From CAZLDI01 sp964558415 (GTDB taxonomy: Bacteria > Chloroflexota > Dehalococcoidia > SM23-28-2 > RBG-16-64-32): a DNA stretch of 64,000 nt. The notes under the pieces were generated by a model, which saw only the letters and a list, made by a program, of their open reading frames with translations, had not been told where the DNA came from and did not search any database. Position 1 is the stretch's first letter. The number at the start of each line of letters is the position of its first letter. Location: assembly GCA_964558415.1 (NCBI GenBank), contig CAZLDI010000002.1:124001-188000 (forward strand). Reading direction: 5' to 3'. Shown here piece by piece: positions 50,421-59,669 of the stretch. The translations under genes were made by a program, and so were the position numbers.

Positions 50421-53400
50421 CTACGGCGTGGGGCATTCGTGGTTGAACGCTCGCGCCCCGCTCAACATCGGCGGCCGCGAGATTACCAGCTGTGCCATGT
50501 CCTGAAGGTTAATCTGCGCGCCAAAGCCGCCGTTCCCGGGGGAGATATCCCACCGCTGATCGTAGCCGCCATCGCCTGGAGAAGTGTCCATGCGCCTGGC
50601 CGGCGCAACGAAACTCGCAAGATCGAGCAAGTCTACCTTGTTGTAGCTGATCCCGCTGCCGACCAAATCGAACGGCCATCCGGCTGACCCGCAGCGGGTC
50701 GCGGGGTCCGTGCCGACGTGGAACTCTGCGAAGTCGGTGAGTCCATCGCCGTCGCCGTCGTCGCAGGCGTCGCCGGGCGGATCGCCGTCCCAGTTGGACT
50801 GGCCGGGGTTGGAGTCTTGCGGGCAGTTGTCATAGGCGTTCATGACGCCGTCTGTATCACCGTCTGCCATGGTCGGGCAGGTCTGACCGAAGGCGTGTGC
50901 ACCCTCAAACATCGGTGGATAGGCGGTCGGTCCCACGATTAAAGCTGCGATGTCCTGTAGGTTGATCCATCCGCCGAAACTACCGCCCGGCACGAGGTCC
51001 CAACGCGCTTCGTAGGCTGCGTCGCCCGGGCTGGCGCCGATTCGCCTGATCGGCGCCAGGAAGCTCACGAGGTCCTGGAGGTTCAGTGTGTTCGGCTGGT
51101 AGCCGCCGGACACCAGGTCAGCAGGCCAGCCGTCGGACCCACATGGCAATGAGGCGTTGGTGCCAAGGTGCATGCCCTCGGTTTCGTCGGAGAACCCATC
51201 ACCGTCGTAGTCGCTCATCGTGGCGGCAGTCACCAGGTCTTGTGGACAACTGACCAGGCCCCCACCATGCGAATTGTTGTTCGCCTGGTCCAGGAGGTCA
51301 GAGACGACGATGACTTCCGACTTTGTATGCCCAACGCCGTTAGCGACATCGTTGAGGATCGCGTCGCCGTCATTCATCACGTCTCCAACGACCTCTCCTG
51401 AGGTAAAGGACGCCGCTTCGAAGCCCGGGAACTTGATCGCGTTGAGCTTCGCCGCGAGCAGTTGCGCGCGCAGCATCGCGTAGCCTGGTCCGCTGGAGTT
51501 CGCGTTGCTCATCACATCCCTGGCGTCTGCTTCCGTGGCCACCAGCGCCTCCGGCGCCCCATCGTCCGGGGCGACTCCGAGCAGAATGGGCAAGTTGTTG
51601 TAGGTGCTGTCTCGCGGCGGTGAGTCGAGACCGGTGTGGGTCTTCCAGTAGCCCTTCGTCAAGCCCCCACCGAACGGCTGGCACGGCCCAGGAGGTGGTG
51701 TGGGCGTGGGCGTTGGCGTCGGCGTAGGTGTGGGGGTTGGCGTGGGAGTGGGCGAGCCCGTTGGTGTCGGTGTGCCGGGCCCGCAACGCTGCAATATCCG
51801 GTCGTGGCCATTGTTGTTGGCGCCGTCCAGCAGATCCTTTATCCCCACGATCTCATCCTTGTCGTGGGGGATGCCGTTGGCCATATCGTTCAGGATCTGG
51901 TCGGCCTGCGACATAACGTCTGCAACTGTGTCCCCGTTGGGGAACTGCGCGTCACTGAATCCGGGGAACAGGAGAGTGTTTAGCTTCGCTGCCAGAAGCT
52001 GCGCTCGAAGCATATTCACGCCGGTTCCGCTGGAGTCCGCCATGTCGAAAACGTCTCGAGCGTCCTGCTCATCTGAGATGAGGGCCTCCGGATAGCCGTT
52101 GTTCGGTGCGATGCCCAGGAAGATCGGGAGATCATCATAGGTCGGGTCCCGCGGTGGCGAGTCCAGACCCGTGTGCGTCTTCCAGTACCCCATCGTCAGG
52201 CCGCCCGAGAACGGCGGGCACGCCGGAGGCGACGCCGAGGCGCTAACAGTCGGCGTGGGAGTGGGCGTCGGTGTTGGTGTGGGCGTCGGGGTAGGTGTAG
52301 GCGTTGGCGTTGGCGTTGGCGTCGGTGTCGGCGTCGGTGTTGGTGTGGGCGTGGGTGTCGGCGTGGGCGTCGGTGTCGGCGTCGGTGTTGGCGTTGGCGT
52401 GGGTGTAGGCGTTGGAGTGGGCGTTGGAGTGGGCGTTGGAGTGGGCGTAGGCGTCGGTGTAGGTGTGGGCGTGGGCGTGGGCGTCGGTGTAGGCGTGGGC
52501 GTGGGCGTAGGCGTGGGCGTAGGCGTGGGCGTCGGCGTCGGCGTCGGCTGCGGCGTAGGGGAGGGTGTGGGCGTGGGCGTGGGCGTCGGTGTGGGCGTGG
52601 GTGTCGGGGTTGGCGTTGGCGTGGGGGTTGGCGTGGGTGTAGGTGTTGGTGTAGGTGTAGGCGTAGGTGTCGGTGTGGGAGTAGGTGTAGGTGTAGGTGT
52701 AGGTGTAGGTGTAGGTGTGGGCGTGGGCGTAGGAGTGCATGTCGGCAGGGGCGCCGGCGTTGGCGTAGGCGTAGGCGTTGGCGTGGGCGTCGAGTCGGGC
52801 GTTGGGGTCGGAGTGGTGTCCGGCGGCGGCGGGCCGACGTTGATGTTCTGGCTTTCCGTCACCGAGTCGTTCGCAGGAGTGCCGTCGTCAGTGCAGTCGC
52901 CCGGGTTGAGATGATCGATCCTTACAGTAACGGATATGGGTATCACGGCTTGCACCGCTGGAGCATGGCATTCGAACCTGGTGCGGTAGAGGATCATCTT
53001 CTGCTCGCTCGCCATGAGAACGAAGTCGACGCGTCCCGGAATGAGCAGCTCGGTCACCGCAGTGCAGCCATCGGGCGGCGTCCATTGGAGCAGATCCGGG
53101 GGAGAGGTAATGATGACGAAGTCGTCATGTGTGGAGAAGTTGCCTATCTCGCACTGGACGTGCATGTAGGCGCCGCCATAGTCCGAGAGGTTAACGGGAG
53201 GCGGTCCTTGCTTAACGCAATATTTCACTCCAACGTCGTGAGGGCCTTGTGCCGGAGTCGCAGTGGGCGTCGCTGTTGGTGTCGCCGTCGGTGTTGGGGT
53301 TGGCGTCGGTGTAGGGGTAGGCGTAGGCGTCGGTGTTGGGGTTGGCGTTGGCGTTGGGGTCGGTGTGGGTGTGGGAGTCGGTGTGGGAGTAGGACTGGGC

Positions 53401-54617
53401 GTTGGCGTTGGCGTTGGCGTGGTCGTCTCCGGTGAACCCGTAGGTGTAGGTGTAGGTGTAGGTGTCGGCGTTGGGGTCGGGGTCGGTGTAGGTGTTGGCG
53501 TAGGCGTCGGGGTAGGCGTGGGCGTTGGCGTCGGCGTTGGCGTCGGTGTCGGTGTCGGTGTCGGCGTAGGCGTTGGCGTAGGCGTAGGCGTCGGCGTCGG
53601 GGTAGGTGTCGGCGTCTCCCCGCCTGGGCACTCCTCGTTCACCGCGATGATGCCGCCCTCCGTCACGTGGGGATCGCGCGCCGTGCCGCTCGCGTCCAGG
53701 TGGACGTTGTCGGAGAGCACCAGGTTGTACTGGCCCGTGGCTGCGGTCTGAAGCGTGGAGAAGGTCAGCCTCGCCAGTGGCCCGGAACCGGACTCGCCGG
53801 CGCCCGCGCCGCTGTCGAGCAGGGCCACGTCGTAGTCGCCCGGGGGACTGCCTGGAGGCGGCTCGCCCGCGGGGAACAGGGAGCTCCCGGCGTTCGCCCG
53901 CAGCAGCAGGCCAGAGGAGTCGAACAGTTCGGCGTCCAGGTTCAGGTCCGTCGCCGCGTAGGTCAGCTTGAAGGAGAGGGCGATTATCCCGCCTGTGTCG
54001 TTAGTGGGGTCGCCGTTGCCACCGATGTCGAGGGCGGGGATGCCCCTGGCCAGGACGTGGATGTCAACGCTGTCGGGTGTCACATCCTCATCGGCATCCA
54101 GGAGGTCGTTCTCGTCGATGCGCGCGCAGGGTTGCGTCGTGCCGACGACTCCCTGAGCGGGGCAGCCGTCGTTGACCGCGGTCTCGGCGGTGTTGTTAGC
54201 GTTCAGCGGGTCGTCGTTCGTGGCGTTGGCGCATTGCGCACCGGTCTCCGGGGTGAAGGAGTTGGCGGAGGAGACGACCGGGCAGCCGTCGTTCACGAAC
54301 CCGTCGGCATCGTTGTCGGTCACGTCCGTCCCGCACGCCGTTTCGCGATCGACGTTGCTCACGACATTGGCTGCAGGGTCCATGTCCAGCTGCATGGCGT
54401 CCATGCCGTCCGCGGAGCCTAGATGGCTGGCACTTGAAGGTCTGTTCGTTACGATCAACAGCGCCAACAGGGCCGTCACCGCAAGCGCGGCACCTAACCT
54501 GTATCTTGATCCAAGCCTGGCGACCGCCACGGGCGCTTGGATCAAGATACCGCAGAAAGCGAGTCGCGCCAGGGTACGCTCCCGCGTACTGCGTGACAAA
54601 CGCCTCCCTCGTTGCAT
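50421..54617 (-). CDS. 1,398-residue modular cohesin-like / TP-stalk / dockerin-like surface protein
   Basis: Start ATG 54617; a GTG about 31 codons later is possible. Signal segment to about 65 (ALAVTALLALLIV), then SASHLGSADGMDAMQLDMD. The cohesin-like domain (about 70-325) contains two NDGCP loops inserted near its start. TP stalk 333-453; a module at about 462-597 (GVKYC, CEIGNFSTHDDFVIIT, LLIPGRVDFVL, FECHAPAVQ) shared with the 61580-64000 protein; TP stalk 628-789; two GYWKTH modules (about 805-946 and 978-1124; GGLTMGYWKTHTGLDSPP, LRAQLLAAKLN); two dockerin-like modules (about 1146-1243 and 1300-1398; RWDLVPG, RWDISPG) split by one TSP3 loop. A long multivalent spacer or scaffold is inferred. 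It follows the 54648 gene by 30 nt. Confidence 0.88.
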   Translation of the reverse strand: MQRGRRLSRSTRERTLARLAFCGILIQAPVAVARLGSRYRLGAALAVTALLALLIVTNRPSSASHLGSADGMDAMQLDMDPAANVVSNVDRETACGTDVTDNDADGFVNDGCPVVSSANSFTPETGAQCANATNDDPLNANNTAETAVNDGCPAQGVVGTTQPCARIDENDLLDADEDVTPDSVDIHVLARGIPALDIGGNGDPTNDTGGIIALSFKLTYAATDLNLDAELFDSSGLLLRANAGSSLFPAGEPPPGSPPGDYDVALLDSGAGAGESGSGPLARLTFSTLQTAATGQYNLVLSDNVHLDASGTARDPHVTEGGIIAVNEECPGGETPTPTPTPTPTPTPTPTPTPTPTPTPTPTPTPTPTPTPTPTPTPTPTPTPTPTPTPTPTGSPETTTPTPTPTPSPTPTPTPTPTPTPTPTPTPTPTPTPTPTPTPTPTPTATPTATPTATPAQGPHDVGVKYCVKQGPPPVNLSDYGGAYMHVQCEIGNFSTHDDFVIITSPPDLLQWTPPDGCTAVTELLIPGRVDFVLMASEQKMILYRTRFECHAPAVQAVIPISVTVRIDHLNPGDCTDDGTPANDSVTESQNINVGPPPPDTTPTPTPDSTPTPTPTPTPTPAPLPTCTPTPTPTPTPTPTPTPTPTPTPTPTPTPTPTPTPTPTPTPTPTPTPTPTPTPTPTPTPSPTPQPTPTPTPTPTPTPTPTPTPTPTPTPTPTPTPTPTPTPTPTPTPTPTPTPTPTPTPTPTPTPTPTPTPTPTPTPTPTPTPTPTPTPTPTPTPTPTPTPTPTVSASASPPACPPFSGGLTMGYWKTHTGLDSPPRDPTYDDLPIFLGIAPNNGYPEALISDEQDARDVFDMADSSGTGVNMLRAQLLAAKLNTLLFPGFSDAQFPNGDTVADVMSQADQILNDMANGIPHDKDEIVGIKDLLDGANNNGHDRILQRCGPGTPTPTGSPTPTPTPTPTPTPTPTPTPPPGPCQPFGGGLTKGYWKTHTGLDSPPRDSTYNNLPILLGVAPDDGAPEALVATEADARDVMSNANSSGPGYAMLRAQLLAAKLNAIKFPGFEAASFTSGEVVGDVMNDGDAILNDVANGVGHTKSEVIVVSDLLDQANNNSHGGGLVSCPQDLVTAATMSDYDGDGFSDETEGMHLGTNASLPCGSDGWPADLVSGGYQPNTLNLQDLVSFLAPIRRIGASPGDAAYEARWDLVPGGSFGGWINLQDIAALIVGPTAYPPMFEGAHAFGQTCPTMADGDTDGVMNAYDNCPQDSNPGQSNWDGDPPGDACDDGDGDGLTDFAEFHVGTDPATRCGSAGWPFDLVGSGISYNKVDLLDLASFVAPARRMDTSPGDGGYDQRWDISPGNGGFGAQINLQDMAQLVISRPPMLSGARAFNHECPTP
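51697..51775 (-). repeat. Short Thr-Pro hexamer array
   Basis: About 13 copies of a 6-bp unit encoding TP, between the two GYWKTH modules. Same unit as the two longer arrays. Confidence 0.8.
52250..52737 (-). repeat. Long Thr-Pro hexamer array
   Basis: About 80 six-base units (Thr codon ACN plus Pro codon CCN on the minus strand) in one frame, with silent third-base variation but almost no amino-acid change; one run is a perfect GTAGGT tandem near 52682-52717 (plus strand). Forms a rigid extended stalk in the protein. The perfect run shows recent slippage. Confidence 0.9.
53263..53614 (-). repeat. Long Thr-Pro hexamer array, N-terminal
   Basis: About 58 six-base TP units between the cohesin-like domain and the KYC module, interrupted once (near 53420-53440) by a GSPETT-type break. 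Same codon pattern as the array at 52250-52737. Confidence 0.88.
54501..54550. repeat. 16-bp perfect inverted repeat in the signal-peptide region
   Basis: GTATCTTGATCCAAGC (54501-54516) and its exact complement GCTTGGATCAAGATAC (54535-54550), separated by 18 nt. It lies just inside the called 5' end of the 1,398-residue protein gene, 30 nt from the end of the upstream gene. Such a perfect arm is unlikely by chance; it may be a leader hairpin if the true start is the GTG inside the loop (near 54525). Confidence 0.8.
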
Positions 54618-54647
54618 GCCAGGCTCAATCCCGATCCTAACGAGTCT

Positions 54648-57600
54648 CTATGGCGCACCAGGGCATGACTGGTTGACAGCTAGGGCGCCGCCGAGCATTG
54701 GAGGCCGAACGACCACAACTGTGGCTAGATCCGCGATGTTGACGTGTTTGCTCAGCCCGCCCGATCCGGGTACCAGATCCCATCTAATGCCGAACCCTGC
54801 ATCGCCGGGAGATTTGTCGAGGCGACGAACGGGCACAACGAAGGAGGCGAGATCCGAGACATCCACGCGGTTGTTGCTCAGGCCGCTGGACACGAAGTCG
54901 AACGGCCAGCCATTGATCCCGCACGCTGCGTTGGGGCTGGTCCCAACGTGGAGCTCGGCGTAGTCGTAAAACCCGTCACCATCACCGTCGTCGCAAACAT
55001 CGCCCAGGGCATCTGCGTCCCAGTTATTCTGGTTCGTGTTTGCTTTGACCTGACAGTTGTCCATGAAATCCGGAACCGAGTCATTATCGTCGTCTGGATC
55101 ACAGGCGTTGCCAGCTGAGTCACCATCGGCATTGGCCTGATCTAAGTTGGACACGAGCGGACAATTGTCTGCGCCATCGCTGCGCCCGTCGTTGTCATCG
55201 TCGGCGTCGCAGGCGTCGCCCGCCGTGTCAAAGTCGTTGTTCGGTTGACCCGCGTTTGACGCTGCGGGGCAGTTGTCAGAGCCAGTGCAGCCCGGTGCTG
55301 AGGGTGCAGCGCTTGGATTGCAAACGCCATCGCCGTCGAGATCGGGGTCACAGGAGTCGCCCATCGTGTCACTGTCCAAATTGGACTGAATCGGATTGAA
55401 CAACGCCGGACAGTTGTCGGGTCCGTCGAGGATTCCGTCGCCGTCGTCGTCTGCGTCACAAGCGTTGCCGGCACCGTCCGAATCGAGATCACTCTGAGCA
55501 GCGTTCGCTGCCAGGGGGCAATTGTCTGAGGCGTTGCCCAGCCCATCTCCGTCGGCATCCATGTCACAGGCGTCCCCGGCGCCATCGCTGTCGACGTCGC
55601 TCTGACTCGCATTTGCGTTGGCAGGACAGTTGTCCGTTCCCGTGCAGGCGCCCGGTCCTCCCGACGGTGCTCCGGGGTTGCATCGGCCGTCACCATCTGC
55701 GTCCACCTGTCCGGCGGAGCATCCGTTGGAATCCACGGGCGCGGCAGGTGGAGTGCCTGAGCATAGGTCGTTCGCTCCCGTGACGCCATCCTGGTCGGTA
55801 TCCGGGTCGCATTCGTCCCCGAGTCCATCACCGTCCGCGTCCACCTGAGTTGGGTTAGGCGTCAGCTTGCAATTGTCCGGGCCGTCAAGCACCCCATCCC
55901 CATCGGTGTCGGAAATTACCGGGTTGGTCCCGTACGTTGGGTACTCGACTTCGTCTGTCAGACCGTCAAGGTCGTAGTCGTCGGTCGGACTGTCGTGGCA
56001 GCCGTCTTCATCGGAAATGCCGTCGTAGTCTTCCCTCGTCTGAATCGGGACAAGCAACGCGTTAAGCGGCTCGTCTCCCGTATCGGCTATGCCATCAAGC
56101 CCCGCGGTGAAGTCAGTCGCGGGGCAGAAGTCGTTCCCGTCCGGGTGGCCATCGTTGTCGTTGTCCGGCTCCGGACACCCGTCGCTATCGTGGAAGGCGT
56201 CATAGTCTTCGTGAATGCTGCGGCAGTCGACGAGAGGCCCGCTGCTGGGGAAGGAGAGGAAGCCTCTATCAGAGCCTGTGCAACTGACGGCTGTCTGACC
56301 GAAGTCACAGATTCCGTCAGAGTCGTTGTCCGGCTCCGGACACCCGTCTGTATCGAGGTGCCCGTCGATGTCCTCGGAGACGAAGGGACACGCGTCGCTG
56401 CTGCTAACGATCCCATCGTTGTCGATGTCATCCGGGCATCCGTCCCCGTCCTGAAAGCCGTTGTAGTCCTCCGCAAAGGTCGGGCACTGGTCCGTCGGGA
56501 TGTTACCGAGTCCGTCTCCATCCATGTCTGGATCGCATGGGTTCCCCAGAGTATCGCCGTCGATGTCTGTTTGGTTGCCGACAAGGGGGTTTCCAGCCTG
56601 CGCGGGCCCGTTCGGCGTTGCCGGGCAGTTGTCGGAACCGCTGCAGAGTCCACTTATGATACCGGGATTGCAGATACCGTCGCCGTCGCTGTCTACCTGA
56701 ACTATTGTGCAGCCGTTCTGATCCACGATTGCCGCTGCGGCGGTACCCGGACAAAGGTCGCAGGCATCTCCGACGGAGTCACCGTCGGCGTCGGCTTGTG
56801 CTGGGTTGGCGACAGTCGGACAGTTGTCAGAGCCGGTGCAGCCGGGCGGTGGCCCCGTGGAGGGCGCCGCTGGGCTGCAGAATCCGTCAGCATCCGGGTC
56901 CACCTGGGCCAGCGAGCAGCCGAGAGCGTCGACTGTTGCTGCAGGTGCGGTTCCGGGACACGAATCGCAGGCGTTGCCAACGCCGTCCCCGTCCGCATCC
57001 AGTTGAGTGGGGTTGGCTACGTTGGGGCAGTTGTCGTTCGCCAACAGGCACCCGGCGGGCCCGGTCGACGCAGCGCCCGGATCGCAGATGCCATCCGCGT
57101 CGGCGTCGACCTGCGCGTTCGCGCAGCCGTCTGCGTCCACGATAGCTGCCGCCGCAGTACCCGGGCAAAGATCGCAAGAGTCACCGACCCCGTCACCATC
57201 AGCGTCCGTTTGGCTGGCATTCGGCGTGCTCGGGCAATTGTCGGAGCCGGTGCAGCCGGCTGGGCCGGCAGAAGGGGCGCCCGGGTTGCAGGCTCCATCA
57301 GCGTCACTGTCCACCTGTGCGTCCGCGCAGCCGTTGGCGTCCACGGGACTTGCTGCCGCCGTGGCGGGACAGAGGTCCGCTCCGACGCATCCCGGCGCCG
57401 GCCCAGCAGACGGAGCGCCGGTGTTGCAGACGCCATCCGCGTCCGCATCTACCTGCGCGGACGAGCATCCGGCGGCGTCCACGATAGCTGCCGCCGGAGT
57501 GCCCGGGCAAAGATCGCCCGTAGGAAGGCCGGTGCAAGCGGAGGGTCCGGTGGACGGGGCGCCCACATCGCACACACCATCGGCGTCTGTGTCCACTTGC

Positions 57601-59498
57601 GCATCAGCGCAGCCGTTGACATCCACGGGAGCAGCGACTGCTGTCCCCGGGCAGAGGTCCGTTCCAGTGCAGAACGAAGGTGGCGCACTCGGATTGCATA
57701 CTCCATCACCGTCCGTGTCCACCTGCGCCTGCGAGCATCCATTTACGTCGACGATAGCGCTGATCGGTGTGAACGGGCAGATATCCGCTCCGTTCGGCAC
57801 AAGGTCTCCGTCGACGTCCGGATCGCACGCGTCGCCTGCCCCGTCGCCATCAAAGTCCTGCTGTCCCGGGTTAGCGTCAATCGGGCAGTTGTCAGAGCCC
57901 ACGCACAACGTGCTCGCCACCGACGGATCGCAGATACCGTCCAGATCGCCGTCCACCTGGCTCTGAGAGCAGCCGTTCGTATCAACTGGTGATCCTGTGG
58001 TGCCTGGGCATGTATCGCAGGCGTCGCCCACGCCGTCGCCGTCTGAATCCGTCTGGGCGTTGTTAGCGGTCGCGGGACAATTGTCGCTGCCGGTGCAGAA
58101 CGTGCTGACCCGACCAGGGTCGCAGATCCCGTCACCATCAGGATCGACTTGATCCGCCGAGCAACCGTTGCCATCAGTCACGGCTGCCGCTGCCGTCCCC
58201 GGACAGGCGTCGCAGGCGTCACCGCGGCCGTCCGCGTCCGAGTCGGATTGGCTCGGGTTCACGTTGTTCGGGCAATTGTCGCTTCCTGTACATGGAGGAG
58301 GTGGCCCACCGGAGGGCGCAGCCGGGCTACAGACTCCGTCTCCGTCAGGGTCGACCTGCAGCGACGAACAGCCGCTGCTGTCGACGATTGCCGCGGGCAA
58401 CGTGCCCGGGCAGAGGTCGCAGGCGTCACCGGCGCCATCGCCGTCCGTGTCCGCTTGACCCGCGTTGGCAGCGGCAGGGCAGTTGTCAGAGCCCGTGCAG
58501 ACCGATGGTCCGGTGGAGAGCGCCCCCGGGTTACAGATGCCATCTCCATCGCCGTCAACCTGCGCGTCGGAGCAGCCATTCGAATCCACGGCCGCTGCCG
58601 GGGCTGTACCGGGGCACAGGTCGCAGGCGTTTCCTCGGCCGTCCCCGTCGGTGTCAGTTTGGGTGGCATTGGCCGCGGCGGGGCAGTTGTCTAATCCCGT
58701 GCAACCGCTCGGCCCAGCCGATGGCGCTGTGGGGCTGCAGATGCCGTCAGAGTCCGGGTCCACTTGAGCGTTTGAGCAGCCGTTCAAGTCGACAGCCTGT
58801 CCGGAGATCGTGCCCGGACACAGGTCCAATGAGTCCACAACGCCGTCAGCATCCGCGTCCGCGCAGGAACCTGCGCCGACTATGATGGTCGCGTTGACGA
58901 CGTTCAGGATCGGGATGGTCTCGTTCTGAGTGTCGACCAACCCGTACTGAGTTAAAGTCAGTCCCGTGCTGCCTGCGCCCACCGCGAAGATCGTGATTCG
59001 GCTCAGGACGCCCACACCCGTCTCAGCGCTGCCGGGGAGCGGGCCGGTGTCCAGCGTGCCCTCGTTGAACGTACCATCTGCGTCTGGGAAGCCGAGGGTT
59101 TCATCGCCGGCCGCGAACAAGTTGCTCCCAGCGTTCGCATTCAGGAAGAAGTTGTGGTTCTCGGCCGTGATGCTCACCACGCTGGGGTTGTAAAGGATAT
59201 CCCACCCCATGCTGATCAGCGGTCGCGCTGCGGGGATGCCAACGGGGCCCACCACTACGTCCACCTGCGCCGTTCCCCCTACTGTCGGGATGACCGCGCA
59301 CGATTCGAGCGGACCGATCCCCGTCGCCGTGTTCCCGATGGGCACGGGGTTGCTGATATTCGTGTCGATAGCCAGCTGGCCCACGGTTGCGCTGGAGTGA
59401 CTGGCCTGAGAACCGCCCGACCCCAGGACAGTAGCCAGGAGGATGGCCGCGCCAAGCGTGACCATCGCGGATGAGAATCGAATCCTTTGTTTAGTCAT
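54648..59498 (-). CDS. 1,616-residue cohesin-like / TSP3-array / dockerin-like surface protein
   Basis: ATG 59498 chosen for the basic signal peptide (KQRIRFSSAMV...SQASH) and the GAGGTGG ahead of it; 13 more residues are possible upstream. Cohesin-like domain about 35-215 (SMGWDILYNPSVVSITAEN, FFLNANAGSNLFAAGD, GVLSRITIFAVG). Residues 220-1520 are a TSP3-type array: CTGSDNCPAAANA plus DTDGDGxGDACDLCPGT plus VDxNGCSxAQVDxDGDGxC, in super-units of 50-70 residues, more than 25 loops. The C-terminal dockerin-like module (about 1520-1616) has NRVDVSDLASFVVPVRR, RWDLVPG, VNIADLATV and PPMLGGALA. With every loop filled it would bind dozens of Ca ions and form a stiff rod (inference). Followed 30 nt later by the 1,398-residue protein gene. 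Confidence 0.88.
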   Translation of the reverse strand: MTKQRIRFSSAMVTLGAAILLATVLGSGGSQASHSSATVGQLAIDTNISNPVPIGNTATGIGPLESCAVIPTVGGTAQVDVVVGPVGIPAARPLISMGWDILYNPSVVSITAENHNFFLNANAGSNLFAAGDETLGFPDADGTFNEGTLDTGPLPGSAETGVGVLSRITIFAVGAGSTGLTLTQYGLVDTQNETIPILNVVNATIIVGAGSCADADADGVVDSLDLCPGTISGQAVDLNGCSNAQVDPDSDGICSPTAPSAGPSGCTGLDNCPAAANATQTDTDGDGRGNACDLCPGTAPAAAVDSNGCSDAQVDGDGDGICNPGALSTGPSVCTGSDNCPAAANAGQADTDGDGAGDACDLCPGTLPAAIVDSSGCSSLQVDPDGDGVCSPAAPSGGPPPPCTGSDNCPNNVNPSQSDSDADGRGDACDACPGTAAAAVTDGNGCSADQVDPDGDGICDPGRVSTFCTGSDNCPATANNAQTDSDGDGVGDACDTCPGTTGSPVDTNGCSQSQVDGDLDGICDPSVASTLCVGSDNCPIDANPGQQDFDGDGAGDACDPDVDGDLVPNGADICPFTPISAIVDVNGCSQAQVDTDGDGVCNPSAPPSFCTGTDLCPGTAVAAPVDVNGCADAQVDTDADGVCDVGAPSTGPSACTGLPTGDLCPGTPAAAIVDAAGCSSAQVDADADGVCNTGAPSAGPAPGCVGADLCPATAAASPVDANGCADAQVDSDADGACNPGAPSAGPAGCTGSDNCPSTPNASQTDADGDGVGDSCDLCPGTAAAAIVDADGCANAQVDADADGICDPGAASTGPAGCLLANDNCPNVANPTQLDADGDGVGNACDSCPGTAPAATVDALGCSLAQVDPDADGFCSPAAPSTGPPPGCTGSDNCPTVANPAQADADGDSVGDACDLCPGTAAAAIVDQNGCTIVQVDSDGDGICNPGIISGLCSGSDNCPATPNGPAQAGNPLVGNQTDIDGDTLGNPCDPDMDGDGLGNIPTDQCPTFAEDYNGFQDGDGCPDDIDNDGIVSSSDACPFVSEDIDGHLDTDGCPEPDNDSDGICDFGQTAVSCTGSDRGFLSFPSSGPLVDCRSIHEDYDAFHDSDGCPEPDNDNDGHPDGNDFCPATDFTAGLDGIADTGDEPLNALLVPIQTREDYDGISDEDGCHDSPTDDYDLDGLTDEVEYPTYGTNPVISDTDGDGVLDGPDNCKLTPNPTQVDADGDGLGDECDPDTDQDGVTGANDLCSGTPPAAPVDSNGCSAGQVDADGDGRCNPGAPSGGPGACTGTDNCPANANASQSDVDSDGAGDACDMDADGDGLGNASDNCPLAANAAQSDLDSDGAGNACDADDDGDGILDGPDNCPALFNPIQSNLDSDTMGDSCDPDLDGDGVCNPSAAPSAPGCTGSDNCPAASNAGQPNNDFDTAGDACDADDDNDGRSDGADNCPLVSNLDQANADGDSAGNACDPDDDNDSVPDFMDNCQVKANTNQNNWDADALGDVCDDGDGDGFYDYAELHVGTSPNAACGINGWPFDFVSSGLSNNRVDVSDLASFVVPVRRLDKSPGDAGFGIRWDLVPGSGGLSKHVNIADLATVVVVRPPMLGGALAVNQSCPGAP

Positions 59499-59669
59499 GC
59501 TATCCACCTCTGGCCCAGACCGTGCGTCACCTGGCACAGGCCGCGCGTTGCCCCCTCGCGATGGCCGGGAAAGCTAGGCGCGTCTTTGGCCCGCGCCTGC
59601 TCCTGAATGTCGGACTTACGGTTGTTGATCACGAATCGATCTCTTCGATATCCCTGTCAAATTACGTTG

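Noticed and set aside
52171..52914. Plus-strand Val-Gly repeat open frame
   Set aside because: It is the complement of the Thr-Pro array in the minus-strand gene; no start context, signal or domain. Same for 53263-53751.
55995..57992. 665-codon plus-strand open frame opposite the TSP3 array
   Set aside because: Repeats of GQLS and VGAV type arise from the complement of Asp/Gly/Cys codons; the minus strand gives the organised protein.
54900..58900. Regular DNA periodicity resembling a CRISPR array
   Set aside because: Spacing varies, the repeat is coding and continuous in one frame, and there are no constant direct repeats or cas genes.
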